Source: Oscillibacter sp. MSJ-31
GTDB taxonomy: Bacteria > Bacillota > Clostridia > Oscillospirales > Oscillospiraceae
Direction: 5' to 3'
Assembly (NCBI RefSeq): GCF_018918025.1
Contig: NZ_JAHLPT010000004.1
Span: forward strand, 62,001 to 126,000
Length of the DNA: 64,000 bases
Under the pieces are notes generated by a model that was not told where the DNA came from, did no database searches, and saw only the letters and a program-made list of their open reading frames with translations. Each line of letters starts with the position of its first letter. Position 1 is the first letter of the stretch. The position numbers and the translations under genes were made by a program. Shown here one piece after another: positions 26,470 through 34,058 of this stretch.

Positions 26470-27549
26470 ATGAACGAAGAGAGAGAAAATGGCCGCTTTG
26501 ACCCCGCCGATTTTATTCCGGCGGACGCGCAGCCGAAGGCTGCCGTGTCCTGCGAGCTCGAGGAGCCGCCGCGCGGCAGCGCCCTGACCGGCATCCTCGG
26601 CGCGCTGTTCGGCGCGCTCGTGGGCGTGGTCCCCTGGTTCCTGGCGAGCACCTTTGCCGACTTCTTCGTCGGCTGGCTGGGCTTCCTGGTGGGCGTCGCA
26701 GCCTGCTGGGGCTACCGCCTGTTCAAGGGCCGCCGCTCCACACGCTTTGCCATGGCGACGGTGATCGTCTGCTCGCTCCTCGCGCTCTTTGCCGCGGAGA
26801 TCGCCTCGTGGATGTACGTCCTCTGCTCCGATCCCGAATGGCAGGCGGACGCTGCGTGGTACGGCATCCCGGTCGCGCAGCTGGCGTGGGAATCCATTCT
26901 CATGCCGGAGAACTGGGGCATCATGGCGCCGTCCATGCTCATGGGCATGGTCATCGGCGTGCTGGGCGTGGTGTGCGTGAAGCAGAAGGTCCTCGCCTAC
27001 ACCGACCCGGAGCGCGCGGCGCAGATGGCCGCGCACACCGCGCAGAACGGGCTGGCTTCCTCCGCCGCGCAGACGGCGCAGGCGAACACCGCGGCGGGCT
27101 TTGCCGTGCCGCAGAGCTTCACCGTGCGGGATAAGAAGTGGGTCAGGGTGACGGTGCGTATCGTGGGTGTGCTGATCGCCGTTTTCTTTACCGCCCTGCT
27201 TGCCGGTGTGATCGGCAGCTCGATCGACGAGCCAGAGGGCTGGTCGCTTGCCGAGACGGTGGGCTTTTCCGCTTTCGCGCTCGTTTTTGCGGTGTTCGGC
27301 GTGTTCCTAATCTTTCTTGTCCGGCGCAGGCTGGTGGTCGAGGGCGGCGTGTTCAGCTACCTGCCGACCTTCGGCAGGTCCCGCGCCTTCCGCCTGGCGG
27401 ACATTGCGGGCATGACCATCGGGACGAACGGCCGCAGGCTGGTCGGACAGAATGGCCGGACGCTTGCCCGCTTTGAGGACAATCAGGAAAACAGCGCCAT
27501 CCTATTGCAGTATCTCAGCGAGCACGGCGTCGGCCTGCTCGTGAAATAA
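26470..27549 (+). CDS. Polytopic membrane protein of unknown function
   Basis: This 359-aa protein has an acidic, proline-containing N-terminus (1-38) and about four hydrophobic segments in its first half (GILGALFGALVGVVPWFLAS; FVGWLGFLVGVAACWGY; ATVIVCSLLALFAAEIASW; MLMGMVIGVLGVVCV). An Ala/Gln-rich linker (about 180-210) follows, then two more helices and a C-terminal beta-rich PH-like segment (SYLPTFGRSRAFRLADIAGMTIG). No family is recognised with confidence. It sits 18 nt after smpB and probably shares its promoter. Confidence 0.75.
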   Translation: MNEERENGRFDPADFIPADAQPKAAVSCELEEPPRGSALTGILGALFGALVGVVPWFLASTFADFFVGWLGFLVGVAACWGYRLFKGRRSTRFAMATVIVCSLLALFAAEIASWMYVLCSDPEWQADAAWYGIPVAQLAWESILMPENWGIMAPSMLMGMVIGVLGVVCVKQKVLAYTDPERAAQMAAHTAQNGLASSAAQTAQANTAAGFAVPQSFTVRDKKWVRVTVRIVGVLIAVFFTALLAGVIGSSIDEPEGWSLAETVGFSAFALVFAVFGVFLIFLVRRRLVVEGGVFSYLPTFGRSRAFRLADIAGMTIGTNGRRLVGQNGRTLARFEDNQENSAILLQYLSEHGVGLLVK

Positions 27550-27589
27550 AAAACCGAACGCGCCGCGGCGCGAGACAAGGAGAACGAAT

Positions 27590-28111
27590 ATGTCCAATCC
27601 CATTGTGACCATCGAGATGGAGAGCGGTGCGGTGATGACCGGCGAGCTCTATCCCGAGCTGGCCCCCAACACCGTCAATAACTTCATTGCGCTGGCAAAC
27701 TCCGGCTTTTACGACGGCCTTATTTTCCACCGCGTCATCCCCGGCTTCATGATCCAGGGCGGCTGCCCGCAGGGCAACGGCATGGGCGGCCCGGGCTATG
27801 AGATCGACGGCGAATTTTCCGCCAACGGCCACAAGAACGACCTCAAGCATACGCTGGGCGTGCTGTCCATGGCGCGCACGATGGCGCCCAACAGCGCCGG
27901 CAGCCAGTTCTTCATCATGGTCGCGGATGCGCCGCACCTCGACGGGCAGTACGCCGCGTTCGGCAAGATCACGGACAACGCGCAGGCTGCGGTGGACATC
28001 TCCCGCGTCAACCGTGATATGTTCACGGATAAGCCGAAGAAGCCGCAGACCATCAAGTCCATTCGTGTGGACACGCAGGGCGTGGAGTATCCCGCGCCGG
28101 AGAAGCACTAA
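27590..28111 (+). CDS. Cyclophilin-type peptidyl-prolyl cis-trans isomerase
   Basis: This 173-aa cytoplasmic cyclophilin has no signal peptide. It has the fold signatures GELYPELAPNTVNNFIALANSGFYDGLIFHRVIPGFMIQGG (catalytic Arg in FHRVIPGF), MARTMAPNSAGSQFFIM and a YAAFGKITD end. It speeds proline isomerisation during folding. A good ribosome site (AAGGAGAACGAAT) precedes the start at 27590. Confidence 0.93.
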   Translation: MSNPIVTIEMESGAVMTGELYPELAPNTVNNFIALANSGFYDGLIFHRVIPGFMIQGGCPQGNGMGGPGYEIDGEFSANGHKNDLKHTLGVLSMARTMAPNSAGSQFFIMVADAPHLDGQYAAFGKITDNAQAAVDISRVNRDMFTDKPKKPQTIKSIRVDTQGVEYPAPEKH

Positions 28112-28194
28112 GTATTTTCATCTGCTTTCGCAGACCTAAAGAAGCAAGCATCCCGTTCGCGGTGTGAAGGGAACGCCGTTCACACCGCTCACAC

Positions 28195-28542
28195 GGGGGC
28201 GTACCGGTTTCGACGGGGGTGTGGAGGCAGGATAAGCGGGCGGAGGCGCCTGGCCTCCATAAAACGGGCAACTTATAAATTAAAGAACAACAACACTGTT
28301 GCTGTCGCTGCCTAATTAAGGCAGCCGTCTGAACCGGAGCGGCCGCGGGCCGGGGAAGGCGTCGTGAACGCGGCGTCCGTGAGGCGTGAAAGAGTTGACA
28401 CGCCCACGCATCATGACTCTACTGAAGCGTAAGGTCTGTCAGGTGTCCTTACGCGGAGGGAATGCTTAGATCCTGACTGCGCCCGGAGAAAGTCCTGTTC
28501 AAGCGCTTTCGGACGCGGGTTCGACTCCCGCCGCCTCCACCA
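28195..28542 (+). ncRNA. ssrA: Transfer-messenger RNA (tmRNA, SsrA)
   Basis: The 348-nt RNA has the standard ends: GGGGGCGTACCGGTTTCGAC at the 5' side and GGTTCGACTCCCGCCGCCTCCACCA at the 3' side, giving a tRNA-like acceptor stem of 7 bp (one G-U) with an encoded CCA. The tag reading frame starts at GCA 28268 and reads ATYKLKNNNTVAVAA before TAA at 28313. The AVAA end is a protease degron variant of the usual ALAA. smpB is nearby. A strong terminator follows at once. Confidence 0.95.
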
Positions 28543-28582
28543 AAAATAAGGCCATCTGCCTTTGGCAGATGGCCTTATTTTT
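28543..28582 (+). terminator. Terminator of tmRNA
   Basis: A nearly 19-bp perfect stem (AAAATAAGGCCATCTGCC and its complement) has a TTT loop and a T-rich end. Its A-rich left side also allows it to end the convergent minus-strand gene. Confidence 0.88.
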
Positions 28583-28615
28583 GGGCTTCGCTCGCGCGGC
28601 TCGCGTGACCCTGCT

Positions 28616-28792
28616 TTACTCGATGGTGCGCAGCAAGTCCTCCCAGGCGTTGTCCACGGCGTTACCCATGTGCTGCATGGTGCGGCCCACGCAGGTCTTC
28701 ATGGACCTTTGCCGGGGTGAGACGGCCATGCCCACCGCTGCGCCGAGCACCATGCCGGCGCCGATACCGCACCAGAACGCGGTATTTTCCAT
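28616..28792 (-). CDS. Small membrane protein (YtxH-like)
   Basis: This 58-aa protein begins with one hydrophobic segment (FWCGIGAGMVLGAAVGMAVS), followed by a basic, helical tail (SPRQRSMKTCVGRTMQHMGNAVDNAWEDLL), the pattern of small YtxH-type envelope proteins. Start chosen at ATG 28792 after AAAGGAGTGTG. It is divergent from the phosphatase-acetyltransferase gene. Family assignment is by layout only. Confidence 0.6.
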   Translation of the reverse strand: MENTAFWCGIGAGMVLGAAVGMAVSPRQRSMKTCVGRTMQHMGNAVDNAWEDLLRTIE

Positions 28793-28859
28793 TTCACTCA
28801 CACTCCTTTTCGCACAGCGACAGTATGCCCCGTGCGCGGCAAAAAAGTCGGAAAGCGCA

Positions 28860-28888
28860 TTGCTAAAATCCGCCATTGCCGTTATAAT
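28860..28888 (+). promoter_or_regulatory. SigA promoter for the histidine phosphatase-GNAT gene
   Basis: TTGCTA (28860-28865) and TATAAT (28883-28888) are separated by 17 bp, 35 bp before the start codon. Confidence 0.75.
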
Positions 28889-28923
28889 ATTCTTAAAAAT
28901 CAGACAAAAAGCGAGGAAGTCTC

Positions 28924-29973
28924 ATGACCACCATCTATTTGATCCGCCATGCCGAGGCGGACGGCAATCTCTACCGCCGCGCGCACGGCTGGTACGACAG
29001 CGTGATCACCGACCGCGGCTACCGCCAGATCGCTGCGCTTGCAAAGCGTTTTGCCTCAACACACTTCGACGCCGTTTATTCGAGCGACCGCCGCCGCACG
29101 ATGACGACGGCGCTTTCCGTTTACAAAACGCACGGCCTGCCGCTCGTGACCACGCCGCGCGTGCGTGAGATCGGCATCGGCGTGTGGGAGGATCATCCGT
29201 GGGCGGAGCTGGAGCGCACGGACGGTGAACAGCTGGAGCGCTTCAATACGGACGCCGCGCACTGGCACGTTGCGGGCGGCGAGTATCTGCCCGACGTGCG
29301 CGAGCGCATGATCGGCGCGCTGCGCGAGATTGCCGAGGCGCACCCGAACGGAACGGCCGCCGTCTTTTCGCACGGCATGGCCATCCGACTGACGGTCGGC
29401 ACGCTGCAGGGACTTTCGCTTCACGAGATCGACGGCACGGGCCACGCGGAGAACACCGCGGTGAGCCGCCTCGAATACGAGAACGGCGCGTTCCGCGTGG
29501 CGTACCGCGACGACGCGAGCCATCTGAAGAACGGGCTACAGACGCTCAAGCGGCAGGCGTGGCTGAAGAACGCACGCGGCTTCGAGGGCGGCATCTACTA
29601 TGTGCCCTCCGGCGCAGAGGGACATTTTGACGTCTGCCGCGCGGGTGAGACCGTCGGCGCGGTGAGCGTGGACAAGTGTGAGAACGGCCTTGCGACCATT
29701 GGTGAATTCTGGCTGGAGAACGATGTGCAGGGGCTTGGCTTCGGGCAGCAGCTCGTCGGGCAGGCGCTTTCTTACGCCCGCGCGCACGGGTGCGAGCGGC
29801 TTTCGACCGGACGCATCGCCAAGAGCAACGCGCTCGGCCTGCGCCGCGCGCGGGAATGGGGCTTTACGCAGACCGGCGAGGGGGCGGACTGGCTCGAATT
29901 TCAGAAGAATTTTGAATACGATGAGGAATCCTGCTGGAAAAAATTGCAGGAAGTGATCGAAAAAGAGAAATAA
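28924..29973 (+). CDS. Histidine phosphatase fused to GNAT acetyltransferase
   Basis: Residues 1-190 of this 349-aa protein form a phosphoglycerate-mutase-type histidine phosphatase: IYLIRHAEADGN with the phospho-accepting His, SSDRRRTMTTA with the conserved Arg, a central acid, and VFSHGMAIR with the second His. Residues about 230-325 form a GNAT acetyltransferase: TIGEFWLENDVQGLGFGQQLVGQAL (acetyl-CoA binding, in which QGLGFG stands for QxxGxG) and SNALGLRRAREWGF. The two domains suggest coupled removal of phosphate and acetylation of one substrate, which is not identifiable. A ribosome site (GAGGAAGTCTC) precedes the start. Confidence 0.85.
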   Translation: MTTIYLIRHAEADGNLYRRAHGWYDSVITDRGYRQIAALAKRFASTHFDAVYSSDRRRTMTTALSVYKTHGLPLVTTPRVREIGIGVWEDHPWAELERTDGEQLERFNTDAAHWHVAGGEYLPDVRERMIGALREIAEAHPNGTAAVFSHGMAIRLTVGTLQGLSLHEIDGTGHAENTAVSRLEYENGAFRVAYRDDASHLKNGLQTLKRQAWLKNARGFEGGIYYVPSGAEGHFDVCRAGETVGAVSVDKCENGLATIGEFWLENDVQGLGFGQQLVGQALSYARAHGCERLSTGRIAKSNALGLRRAREWGFTQTGEGADWLEFQKNFEYDEESCWKKLQEVIEKEK

Positions 29974-29992
29974 AAAGGAAGGAGGAGAAAAG

Positions 29993-30229
29993 ATGAACTG
30001 TCCGTACTGCGGTGGCGCGCTGGAAAAGGGGACGCTTCACAGCCGAGGGGGCGAGTATTTTCTGCCGGACGGCGCAAAGCTCCCGGCGTGGTTCACGCGC
30101 GAGAGCATGGAAAAGGTCGGCGCGGTCGGGCTGGCGTGGAACCCGGCTCTGACGCGGCGGGATTGGCCGGAGGCATACTGCTGCCGCCCGTGCCGCAGGC
30201 TCATTGTTCCCTTTCCGGAGGAAGAATAA
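29993..30229 (+). CDS. Small zinc-ribbon protein (DUF6487/PF20097-like)
   Basis: This 78-aa protein starts MNCPYCGGALEKGTL and ends with CCRPCRRLIVP, so two CxxC knuckles can bind one zinc ion. The fold matches the small PF20097-type zinc-ribbon proteins of clostridia; function unknown. It lies 20 nt after the phosphatase-GNAT gene with a good ribosome site (AAGGAGGAG). A bidirectional terminator follows. Confidence 0.75.
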   Translation: MNCPYCGGALEKGTLHSRGGEYFLPDGAKLPAWFTRESMEKVGAVGLAWNPALTRRDWPEAYCCRPCRRLIVPFPEEE

Positions 30230-30234
30230 AACGG

Positions 30235-30270
30235 GAAAAGCCCCCGCCTTGCAGAAGGCGGGAGCTTTTC
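30235..30270. terminator. Bidirectional terminator between convergent genes
   Basis: The arms AAAAGC-CCCGCCTT and AAGGCGGG-GCTTTT pair with one mismatch around GCAG. A-rich and T-rich sides allow function on both strands. Confidence 0.8.
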
Positions 30271-30312
30271 GTTTGCCCAGGAAGCCATGCACCGCATGGC
30301 TTCCTTTTTCTC

Positions 30313-31242
30313 TCAGAACGAAACGACCTCCTGCGCGGGCTTGGCGCAGGTGGTGATCTTGTCCACATACAGCACGGGGCCTTCGCCCTGATACGCTTCG
30401 ATATACTCCTTGCGGACGGTGGCGGTGACGTCCACCCAGTCGCGGTTCTTGTACGCCTTGAGGTCCTTGCCCTTGGCGACTACGCCGACGAACTGGATGT
30501 CGTTTTCGCAGCAGGTCATCACGAAGCGGCCCGGGCAGTGGACACCGGGAAACTTCTTGGAGTGACACATGAGGAGCTTCATGTGAACACGCTTGCCGTC
30601 CCAGCGGTCGAGGTGGTCCATCACGTCTACATACCACACGCCGTAATCGTCGTCGGGAATGTCGATGAGGTCGGGCGTCATATCGAACGGGCACTCGTTG
30701 CCGGTGAGGTAATCCTCGCTGTTGCCGTCGTTGTCCTCCAGATAGATGTCCGCGCGGCGGTTGACCATGCGGAGATTCCGGGCGCGGAGCGCCTCCTTCA
30801 GCTCGGGCGTGCAGCGGTTGAAGACCAGCATATCCGCGTTGGTGATCTTCTCCATCATGAGCTGGCCCATGTTCTTCACGAACAGCTCGAACGTCGGCGC
30901 CTGCACGAAGGTCATGATCTGGTAGAGCACCCAGTTGGCGGGCAGCACGTCGCGGTAGAGCTTTTCCATCTGCCACATGCCGTTGTACTCGATGAGCACC
31001 TGTTTGGGGCGGTACTTCTTCTCCAGCTCGCGGCAGAAGTCGGCGGTCAGCTCGTCCTCGTCGTCCACGGTGACGACGGTGACGTTGTCAAGCGCCTTCT
31101 TCTCGTACTCCTCCTCGCCCTCCTCGCAGCAGAGCAGGAGGGTCTTATCCTCGCGGGCGAAGCCGTCCTCCAGAATGCCGTTGATGAAATTGGTCTTGCC
31201 GGCGTCGAGAAAGCCGGCGACCAGATAGACAGGAATATCCAT
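30313..31242 (-). CDS. CobW/G3E-type GTPase with TIGR03943-like C-terminal domain
   Basis: This 309-aa protein has a P-loop AGFLDAGKTNFI (residues 9-20), VLIEYNGM as the Walker B/ESNG-like strand, and VFNRCTPE in the NKxD position (altered). After residue about 195 it carries a domain with FVMTCCENDIQFVGVVAKGKD and DWVDVTATVRKEY, as in the TIGR03943/DUF1980 membrane-associated family. The typical CxCC metal motif of CobW metallochaperones is absent. It lies 12 nt after a second, metal-motif-bearing GTPase, so the pair probably works in one metal-handling process. Confidence 0.85.
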   Translation of the reverse strand: MDIPVYLVAGFLDAGKTNFINGILEDGFAREDKTLLLCCEEGEEEYEKKALDNVTVVTVDDEDELTADFCRELEKKYRPKQVLIEYNGMWQMEKLYRDVLPANWVLYQIMTFVQAPTFELFVKNMGQLMMEKITNADMLVFNRCTPELKEALRARNLRMVNRRADIYLEDNDGNSEDYLTGNECPFDMTPDLIDIPDDDYGVWYVDVMDHLDRWDGKRVHMKLLMCHSKKFPGVHCPGRFVMTCCENDIQFVGVVAKGKDLKAYKNRDWVDVTATVRKEYIEAYQGEGPVLYVDKITTCAKPAQEVVSF

Positions 31243-31254
31243 GAATGTCCTTCC

Positions 31255-32382
31255 TTACAGACCGAAAAGCTCGGCGAGCTTGTCTTCCTTGAGCTCCGCG
31301 CCGATGACGCACAGGCGGCCCGTGTAGTCGGGATGGCCCGCGCGGACCTCGTGCTCCTCGGGAACGTAGTCAAATTCGAGCCAGCCGCCCTCGCCGTTCA
31401 CGATGCCCTTGGCGCGCAGGATGTGACCGTAGTCGCCGCTGTCGAGCTTCGTGAGGATGTCGTCAAGCGCTGCCTTGGAGTAGAGCTTGGGCGTTTCCTT
31501 GCCCCAGGAGGAGAACACGTCGTCGGCGTGGTGATGATGGTGATGGCACTCGCACGCGGGATCGTCGCACTCCTCGCCGTCGTGGTGATGGTGATGGTGC
31601 TCGTGGTCGTCGTGGTCATGCTCGTGATGATGCTCATGCTCGTCGTGGTCATCATCCTCGTCGTGATCGTGATGATGCTCGTGCTCGTCATGCTCATCAT
31701 GGTCATGGTGATGCTCATGCTCGTGCTCGGCCTCCTCGAGCTCGTGCTCGCGGCGCATCTTCTCGAGCAGCTCGTCGCTGAGCGACACCTTCTCAATGGC
31801 GGAGAGGATGGTCTTGCCGTCCAGCTCGTCCCACGGAGTCGTGAGGATGGCGGCGTCGGGGTTCTTCTCGCGCAGCAGCGCGGCGGCGGCCTCTAACTTC
31901 TCCTGCGAGAGCTTCTGCGTGCGGGAGAGAATGATGGTGCCGGCGGCCTCGATCTGGTTGTTGTAGAACTCGCCGAAGTTCTTCATATAGACCTTGACCT
32001 TGCTGGCGTCGGCGACGGTGACGTAGCTGTTGAGCTTCAGCTCCGGGCACTCGTCCACGGTGCGCTCGACCGCCACGATGACGTCGGAGAGCTTGCCCAC
32101 GCCGCTCGGCTCGATGAGGATGCGGTCGGGGTGGAACTGCTCCACGACCTCGCGCAGCGCCTTGTTGAAATCGCCCACGAGCGAGCAGCAGATGCAGCCG
32201 GCGGACATCTCGGAGATCTCGATGCCGGACTCCTTGAGGAAGCCGCCGTCGATGTTGATCTCACCGAATTCGTTTTCGATCAGCACGAGCTTTTCGCCCG
32301 CGTAGGCTTCGGCAATGAGCTTTTTGATGAGCGTCGTTTTGCCGGCGCCGAGAAAACCAGAGAAAATGTCAATTTTTGTCAT
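31255..32382 (-). CDS. CobW/ZNG1-type metallochaperone GTPase with His-rich insert
   Basis: This 375-aa GTPase has P-loop GFLGAGKTTLIKK (residues 9-21), ENEFGEINIDGGFL, the metal-binding GCICC motif near residue 63, VGKLSD, and SRTQ in the NKxD position. A long His/Asp/Glu-rich linker (about residues 215-290, with EHEHHHDHDEH, HHHHHHDGEE and CECHHHHHH) precedes the CobW C-terminal domain (RAKGIVNGEGGWLEFDYVP). Such proteins insert zinc or another divalent metal into client enzymes; the His-rich stretch may store metal. It has a promoter at 32424-32452 and is followed by the second GTPase. Confidence 0.9.
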   Translation of the reverse strand: MTKIDIFSGFLGAGKTTLIKKLIAEAYAGEKLVLIENEFGEINIDGGFLKESGIEISEMSAGCICCSLVGDFNKALREVVEQFHPDRILIEPSGVGKLSDVIVAVERTVDECPELKLNSYVTVADASKVKVYMKNFGEFYNNQIEAAGTIILSRTQKLSQEKLEAAAALLREKNPDAAILTTPWDELDGKTILSAIEKVSLSDELLEKMRREHELEEAEHEHEHHHDHDEHDEHEHHHDHDEDDDHDEHEHHHEHDHDDHEHHHHHHDGEECDDPACECHHHHHHADDVFSSWGKETPKLYSKAALDDILTKLDSGDYGHILRAKGIVNGEGGWLEFDYVPEEHEVRAGHPDYTGRLCVIGAELKEDKLAELFGL

Positions 32383-32423
32383 GGTGGGATACGCTTCCTT
32401 TTTCTTGATTTTACTGAATTGCT

Positions 32424-32452
32424 ATTATATGCCCGAGTTGTGAACGATTCAA
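32424..32452 (-). promoter_or_regulatory. SigA promoter for the two CobW-type GTPases
   Basis: On the minus strand TTGAAT and TATAAT are separated by 17 bp, about 42 bp upstream of the start. No recognisable Zur-type palindrome overlaps it. Confidence 0.7.
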
Positions 32453-32500
32453 GTCCCTCACGGGCAAAAAGCTCATTTTTTGCGCAAAAAATGAGCGATG

Positions 32501-33256
32501 CTACAGCTGCGGAACCGCGAGACGGTGCGGCAGCATCACGCGGCCGAAGCAGGCGAGGCTGCGCGTGCCGGTGGAGGTGAGCACGACGTCGGCGTCGGCG
32601 CGGGCGCGGTTGAGGGAGAAAAGGTAGGTCATGCCCAGCGCATCGCGGTGGTACTGCTTGCAGAGCATTGCGCCGTCCACGCAGAAGATGCCTACGTCGC
32701 CGTCTGCGAGCGGGTCGCGGTTGACGTAGACCACGCTCTCGTCGTGAATGTACGGCTCCATGGAGTCGCCCTGAATGCGCACGGCGAAGTCCGCGCCGCG
32801 CGGCACGCTCTCGTCCGCGGGGATATAGGTAAAGTCCTCGTCAAGCACCGGCGTGGCATAGCCCGCGGCGGCGGGGGAGTTGTAGAGCGGGATCAGGCGC
32901 GGCTCGCGCTTGCTGCCGCGCTCCTCCGTCAGCTCGTCGCGGTAGTCGCACAGCGCGTCGGTCACGCTGCGCACGGTGTCGCGTCCGATGGGAGAGAGCG
33001 AGCGGTATTTTTCCAGCAGCGTGCGCTCGGCCCCGGAGAGATCGAAGCCGCCGCTGCGGTAGCTGCCGCAGAAGAGCTGGTTGGGGTCGGTGCGCAGCGC
33101 GTCGAACAACCGCAGCAGCACGTCCTCCTTGGGGAAGCTGACGCCGGTCTCATAGTTGCCGACGGCGCTGGCGGAAACGCCGAGCTGCTCGGCCAGCGCC
33201 GCGCGCGTCAGGCCGCAGGCCTCGCGGCACGCCTTGAGTTGATCGCGGAAGCTCAT
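32501..33256 (-). CDS. LexA-like repressor (XRE helix-turn-helix plus S24 peptidase)
   Basis: The 251-aa protein joins an XRE DNA-binding domain (LKACREACGLTRAALAEQLGVSASAVGNYE, residues about 8-37) to an S24 autoprotease domain: Ala-Gly cleavage candidate in SPAAAGYATP, catalytic Ser in IQGDSMEPYI and Lys in AMLCKQYH. This is the layout of phage CI and ImmR-type repressors and of stress regulators that self-cleave on DNA damage. The start at 33256 follows AGGAGGTG. Three copies of a palindrome upstream are probably its operators. Confidence 0.9.
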   Translation of the reverse strand: MSFRDQLKACREACGLTRAALAEQLGVSASAVGNYETGVSFPKEDVLLRLFDALRTDPNQLFCGSYRSGGFDLSGAERTLLEKYRSLSPIGRDTVRSVTDALCDYRDELTEERGSKREPRLIPLYNSPAAAGYATPVLDEDFTYIPADESVPRGADFAVRIQGDSMEPYIHDESVVYVNRDPLADGDVGIFCVDGAMLCKQYHRDALGMTYLFSLNRARADADVVLTSTGTRSLACFGRVMLPHRLAVPQL

Positions 33257-33297
33257 GAAAAGCACCTCCTATAAAGGGTTCGAGTAATTTCGACACC

Positions 33298-33326
33298 ATC
33301 ATAACGCAAAAGCTTGGTTCTGTCAA
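33298..33326 (-). promoter_or_regulatory. Strong SigA promoter for the LexA-like repressor
   Basis: On the minus strand TTGACA and TATGAT are separated by 17 bp. Operator 1 lies just upstream of the -35. Confidence 0.8.
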
Positions 33327-33334
33327 ACATTTTA

Positions 33335-33409
33335 ACAAGAAACTTGTAAATTTATTCTTGACATAACAAGTTTCTTGTGATATGGTAAGGATGCTCACAA
33401 GAAACTTGA
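33335..33409. promoter_or_regulatory. Three repressor operators (ACAAGAAACTTGT palindromes)
   Basis: Sites lie at 33335-33347, 33366-33378 and 33397-33409 (last base differs), start-to-start 31 bp, about three helical turns. A half-site (AACTTGT) occurs at 33434-33440. The palindromes flank and overlap two divergent promoters, as expected for an autoregulated XRE-S24 repressor. Confidence 0.8.
33358..33386 (+). promoter_or_regulatory. Divergent plus-strand promoter overlapped by operator 2
   Basis: TTGACA (33358-33363) and TATGGT (33381-33386) are separated by 17 bp, and operator 2 fills the spacer. Transcription would reach the terminator at 33541-33577, giving an RNA of about 180 nt. Confidence 0.65.
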
Positions 33410-33447
33410 CAAAACAAAGCGGCAATTTCCATTAACTTGTGATTGAG

Positions 33448-33561
33448 ATGCTTTTCGGTATGCTGTTCGGCGGGAAAGGATGGATGCGGAAAACCGCCGG
33501 GGGCTTCGGCGGGGAAGGCGGATCCGCCCGCCTTTCAAAAAGAAAAATCGTCACGCCATAA
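33448..33561 (+). CDS. Possible 37-aa peptide in the repressor-controlled transcript
   Basis: An ATG at 33448 opens a 37-codon frame beginning MLFGMLFGGKGWMRK and Gly-rich afterwards, ending inside the terminator hairpin. There is no clear ribosome site, only GATTGAG. It lies downstream of the operator-overlapped plus-strand promoter. It may be a small peptide gene, or the transcript may be non-coding. Confidence 0.3.
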   Translation: MLFGMLFGGKGWMRKTAGGFGGEGGSARLSKRKIVTP

Positions 33562-33577
33562 GGCGTAACGATTTTCT
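33541..33577. terminator. Bidirectional terminator next to the tRNA genes
   Basis: AAAATCGT-ACGCC pairs with GGCGT-ACGATTTT around ATAA with one mismatch. The minus-strand copy is followed by TCTTTTT and ends the tRNA transcript; the plus-strand copy ends the short repressor-controlled RNA. Confidence 0.75.
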
Positions 33578-33662
33578 TGGTGGGGGAAGGTGGATTCGAA
33601 CCACCGAAGTCACTGACAACAGATTTACAGTCTGCCCCCTTTGGCCACTCGGGAATTCCCCC
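33578..33662 (-). tRNA. tRNA-Tyr (anticodon GTA)
   Basis: An 85-nt class II tRNA on the minus strand with encoded CCA: 5' GGGGGAATTCCCGAGTGG, anticodon loop CTGTAAATC, a long variable arm, and the TGGTTCGAATCC T-arm. The acceptor stem GGGGGAA pairs with TTCCCCC. Confidence 0.93.
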
Positions 33663-33691
33663 ATATTCACTTGTGCGCTGAAGCGGAAGCT

Positions 33692-33767
33692 TGGAGCTGG
33701 TAGACGGACTCGAACCCCCGACCTGCTGATTACAAATCAGCTGCTCTACCAACTGAGCTATACCAGC
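33692..33767 (-). tRNA. tRNA-Thr (anticodon TGT)
   Basis: A 76-nt cloverleaf on the minus strand: acceptor GCTGGTA/TACCAGC, D-arm GCTCAGTTGGTAGAGC, anticodon loop TTTGTAA, T-arm GGGGGTTCGAGTCC, encoded CCA. It lies 29 bp upstream of tRNA-Tyr and is probably co-transcribed with it. Confidence 0.93.
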
Positions 33768-33848
33768 ATTTCAGCAACAGAATGGATTTTAGCAGATACC
33801 GCGTCGTTTGTCAAGCCTGAATTTTTCATTTTTCGGGAGGAAGGGCTT

Positions 33849-34058
33849 TTGCACTTTAAAATCTGTTCGCCTGCGGAAAAACGCAGGCCCTACGGCCGTC
33901 CCTGCGGCCGATGCTCGCTGTGCGGGTGCGAGCTGCTGCGCGGGGAGCGCGGCTGGTATCTCAACGGGCAGAGCGTCTGCGCGGATTGCTTTCCGGCCTT
34001 CGCTCGCGCGGAGCTTGCGCCCTGTGAGACCGTGTTCGGAATGGAGGGGGAAGCGTGA
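33849..34058 (+). CDS. Small cysteine-rich zinc-ribbon protein
   Basis: This frame of about 69 aa contains CGRCSLCGCELLRGERGWYLNGQSVCADCFPAF, a treble-clef/zinc-ribbon-like arrangement with two CxxC pairs. The start is probably TTG 33849, 5 nt after GGGAGGAAGG; no ATG fits. Its stop overlaps the next gene's GTG start (GTGA), so it is translationally coupled to it. Family not recognised; role unknown but linked to the two following genes. Confidence 0.6.
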   Translation: MHFKICSPAEKRRPYGRPCGRCSLCGCELLRGERGWYLNGQSVCADCFPAFARAELAPCETVFGMEGEA

